Assembly (NCBI GenBank): GCA_012512865.1
Contig: JAAZDH010000062.1
Coordinates: forward strand, 1 to 7,649
Direction of reading: 5' to 3'
DNA from: Clostridiaceae bacterium
GTDB taxonomy: Bacteria > Bacillota > Clostridia > Acetivibrionales > DUMC01
Length of the DNA stretch: 7,649 bases
The notes below the pieces were generated by a model. That model was not told the origin of the DNA. It ran no database searches and saw only the letters and a program-made list of their open reading frames with translations. The translations under genes were made by a program, and so were the position numbers. Shown here one piece after another: positions 6,613 through 7,649 of the stretch (position 1 is its first letter; each line of letters begins with the position of its first letter).

Positions 6613-7140
6613 TTAAAACTCTATGCCCTTCCTTGCCTTAATGCCCTTATCCATTGGATGTTTTACCTGGACTATTTCAGATACATAATCGGCAAGCTCT
6701 ATCAATTCGGCGGGTGCATTTCGACCTGTATACACGAGCTCAAGGTTATCCGGCTTGTTCCTTGCCAAGTCTATGACCTTTTCCTTTTCCAGCAAACCTT
6801 CATTAACAGCAGCCATAACCTCATCCAGTATAACAACATCCCACTTCCCGCTGAATACGGCATCCACGGCAGTGTCAAATACTTGGCTTTGTATATCCCG
6901 GGCTTCTTCCATTTCCCTTGCATCCATTTCCCACGTAAATTTCTTTGGGGATGTTCCCCTGCACAAGGTAAACCCGGGCTCAAGCTTTTTTAATGAAGCC
7001 AGCTCACCGGTTTCCATGCTTTTTAAGAATTGGACCATGAACACTTTCAGCCCTCTCCCGCAGGCCCTTATGCCAAGACCGATTGCAGCAGTGGTTTTTC
7101 CTTTGCCATCACCCGTGTATACGTGAACCAATCCCCGCAT
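6613..7140 (-). CDS. cobO: Corrinoid adenosyltransferase (CobA/CobO/BtuR family)
   Basis: It transfers the adenosyl group of ATP to the reduced cobalt of cob(I)alamin or a precursor corrinoid, giving the coenzyme form, in the cytoplasm. The 175 residues fit the family length. The N-terminal P-loop is GDGKGKTTAA (10-19), where this family binds ATP in an unusual orientation. DVVILDEVMAAVNEGLL is the Walker B-like segment, LVYTGRNAPAELIELADYVSEI is the conserved later part, and the family ending KHPMDKGIKARKGIEF closes the protein. The start ATG is preceded by GAAAGGTGAG at about 9 bases. It is the first gene after the cobalamin riboswitch, ahead of btuFCD, so imported corrinoid would be adenosylated on arrival. 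Confidence 0.95.
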   Translation of the reverse strand: MRGLVHVYTGDGKGKTTAAIGLGIRACGRGLKVFMVQFLKSMETGELASLKKLEPGFTLCRGTSPKKFTWEMDAREMEEARDIQSQVFDTAVDAVFSGKWDVVILDEVMAAVNEGLLEKEKVIDLARNKPDNLELVYTGRNAPAELIELADYVSEIVQVKHPMDKGIKARKGIEF

Positions 7141-7162
7141 TGTCCTTTTCTCACCTTTCGTT

Positions 7163-7303
7163 CATTATACTTAATACATTATGCTGTATTATTTGCGCTT
7201 TATTTATTACGCTTTCTTCATTCATCGCACTGCTTTATTTGCGCGATATATGCTGTGCTTTAGCATTGCGCTTTATACATTATACTTCAGCCGTTATACT
7301 TCC
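7163..7303. repeat. Decayed tandem repeat with a unit of about 14 bp in the cobO leader
   Basis: About ten diverged units of 13-17 bases can be laid end to end, with a plus-strand consensus near CATTATGCTTTATA. Examples are CATTATACTTAATA at 7163, CATTATGCTGTATTA at 7177, CATTGCGCTTTATA at 7264 and CATTATACTTCAG at 7278. TTGCGCTTTAT occurs exactly at both 7193-7203 and 7266-7276. CATTATACTT occurs exactly at 7163-7172 and 7278-7287, with GTTATACTT at 7293-7301. The array separates the riboswitch terminator region from cobO. Several units carry a minus-strand TATAAT or TATAAC. Confidence 0.5.
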
Positions 7304-7306
7304 CAA
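7279..7306 (-). promoter_or_regulatory. Possible cobO promoter downstream of the riboswitch terminator
   Basis: The minus strand reads TTGGGA (7306 to 7301), a 16-base spacer, then a perfect TATAAT (7284 to 7279). Transcription would begin near 7272, leaving about 130 bases before cobO. If active, it would give riboswitch-independent expression. The hexamers lie in AT-rich tandem repeats, so chance matches are likelier than usual. Confidence 0.4.
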
Positions 7307-7318
7307 GCTTGTTTTTCT

Positions 7319-7397
7319 CCCAGGATGCGGAACAATCTCCTTGTTCCATGCCCGGGCACGAGAACTGTTTCCTTGGTTGAGCGAGATAACCAGGAAA
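7319..7397 (-). other. Two strong hairpins in the leader between terminator and promoter region
   Basis: The first hairpin in transcription order pairs 7397-7388 with 7378-7368: UUUCCUGGUU against AACCAAGGAAA, ten pairs with one bulge and a 9-base loop. The second is compound. GGAACAA/UUGUUCC (7347-7341 with 7335-7329) has a GGAGA loop and is capped from outside by six pairs between CCCGGG (7356-7351) and CCUGGG (7324-7319). No U-tract follows directly, so neither is a plain terminator. I do not recognise the element. It could be a diverged mobile repeat or an extra RNA regulator. Confidence 0.5.
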
Positions 7398-7419
7398 AGC
7401 GTCCCCGCAGCCGTATACT

Positions 7420-7452
7420 AAAAAACCTCTTAACCCGTACAGGTCAAGAGGT
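7420..7452 (-). terminator. Intrinsic terminator of the cobalamin riboswitch
   Basis: The minus-strand RNA has ACCUCUUGACC (7452-7442) pairing with GGUUAAGAGGU (about 7435-7425), eleven pairs with one G-U, a short loop, and a run of six U (7425-7420). It lies about 75 bases after the aptamer and 280 bases before cobO, as expected for an off-switch that stops transcription when B12 is abundant. Confidence 0.88.
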
Positions 7453-7484
7453 ATTAAGCGAAAATATTCTTGTTTTTACCAATA

Positions 7485-7521
7485 TTCACACCCCCTATCG
7501 ACCGTAGAGTATTCATGTGAA
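7485..7521 (-). promoter_or_regulatory. Riboswitch expression platform: competing hairpin and antiterminator strand
   Basis: UUCACA (7521-7516) can pair with UGUGAA (7490-7485), extended by CUCU (7509-7506) with AGGG (7496-7493), leaving ACGGUCGAU in the loop. Part of the same region, GGUCGAUAGG (7503-7494), can instead pair with CCUCUUGACC (7451-7442), the left arm of the terminator, at 9 of 10 positions counting G-U. This fits two exclusive folds: an antiterminator without B12, and the local hairpin plus terminator with B12. Confidence 0.6.
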
Positions 7522-7524
7522 CCA

Positions 7525-7649
7525 GTACAGGCAGGTCTTCTGGCTTAAGCATCATCATTCTTTTTTTACCTTCCCATCCCTTGTACCAACGGGACAGTGG
7601 CATTATCAAAAAAGAACTCCTCTTTTACAGCGGCGGGACCGCGCGGGAC
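7525..7649 (-). promoter_or_regulatory. Cobalamin riboswitch aptamer, 3' part (5' part outside the window)
   Basis: The minus strand contains the conserved cobalamin aptamer elements in order: GGTCCCGCCGCTGTAA (from about 7640), GCCACTG (7601-7595), GGGAAGG (7575-7569), and GCCAGAAGACCTGCCTGT (7543-7526), the B12-box region near the 3' end. The expected 5' elements and the promoter would lie beyond 7649. By its position it controls cobO-btuFCD. Binding of adenosylcobalamin or a related form should favour the downstream terminator and reduce expression. Confidence 0.93.

Noticed and set aside
6028..6993. Plus-strand open frame of 321 codons
   Set aside because: It covers parts of btuF and cobO in antisense and has no recognisable domain.
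7163..7303. CRISPR array
   Set aside because: The repeat units are short, very diverged and directly adjacent, with no unique spacers and no cas genes nearby.

Overview
The window looks like a piece of chromosome from a spore-forming, anaerobic, low-to-mid GC Firmicute of the Clostridia type. The evidence is the start of a GerA-family spore germination protein, a B12-riboswitch-controlled corrinoid uptake operon, a group II ECF transporter S component, and strong AAGGAGG-type ribosome binding sites. I cannot name the species from sequence alone. Every gene I can support is on the minus strand, so transcription runs from high to low coordinates.

Right part (7649 to 3081): corrinoid uptake and activation. 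The window opens inside a cobalamin riboswitch whose 5' half lies outside it. The aptamer is followed by a competing hairpin, a candidate antiterminator strand and a clear intrinsic terminator. About 280 bases of unusual leader follow, with two strong hairpins, a possible riboswitch-independent promoter and a decayed tandem repeat of about 14 bp. Then come cobO (corrinoid adenosyltransferase), btuF (lipoprotein that binds the corrinoid), btuC (membrane permease) and btuD (ATPase). The four genes are tightly packed. BtuFCD brings the corrinoid in and CobO adds the adenosyl group. The BtuD protein carries an extra C-terminal domain of about 140 residues that looks nucleotide-binding and is not part of an ordinary ATPase.

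Middle part (3080 to 1361): a two-gene unit with its own extended -10 promoter. It encodes a URO-D superfamily protein of the corrinoid-methyltransferase-like branch, whose stop codon abuts the start of an ECF transporter S component. The URO-D protein lacks the HxC zinc motif of MtaA-type methyltransferases and the arginine-rich N-terminal motif of haem uroporphyrinogen decarboxylase. The S component has an unusual charged insert of about 50 residues. The transported compound is unknown. The position beside a B12 operon suggests a corrinoid-related or methylated compound, but this is inference.

Left part (1360 to 1): an AT-rich spacer with a degenerate 20-bp periodic repeat, a small predicted membrane protein of 66 residues, and the first 271 residues of a GerA-family germinant receptor subunit that runs off the left edge.

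Nothing here is a proven new system. The most interesting leads are the extra domain on BtuD, the coupled URO-D-like/ECF-S pair, and the complex leader between the riboswitch terminator and cobO.
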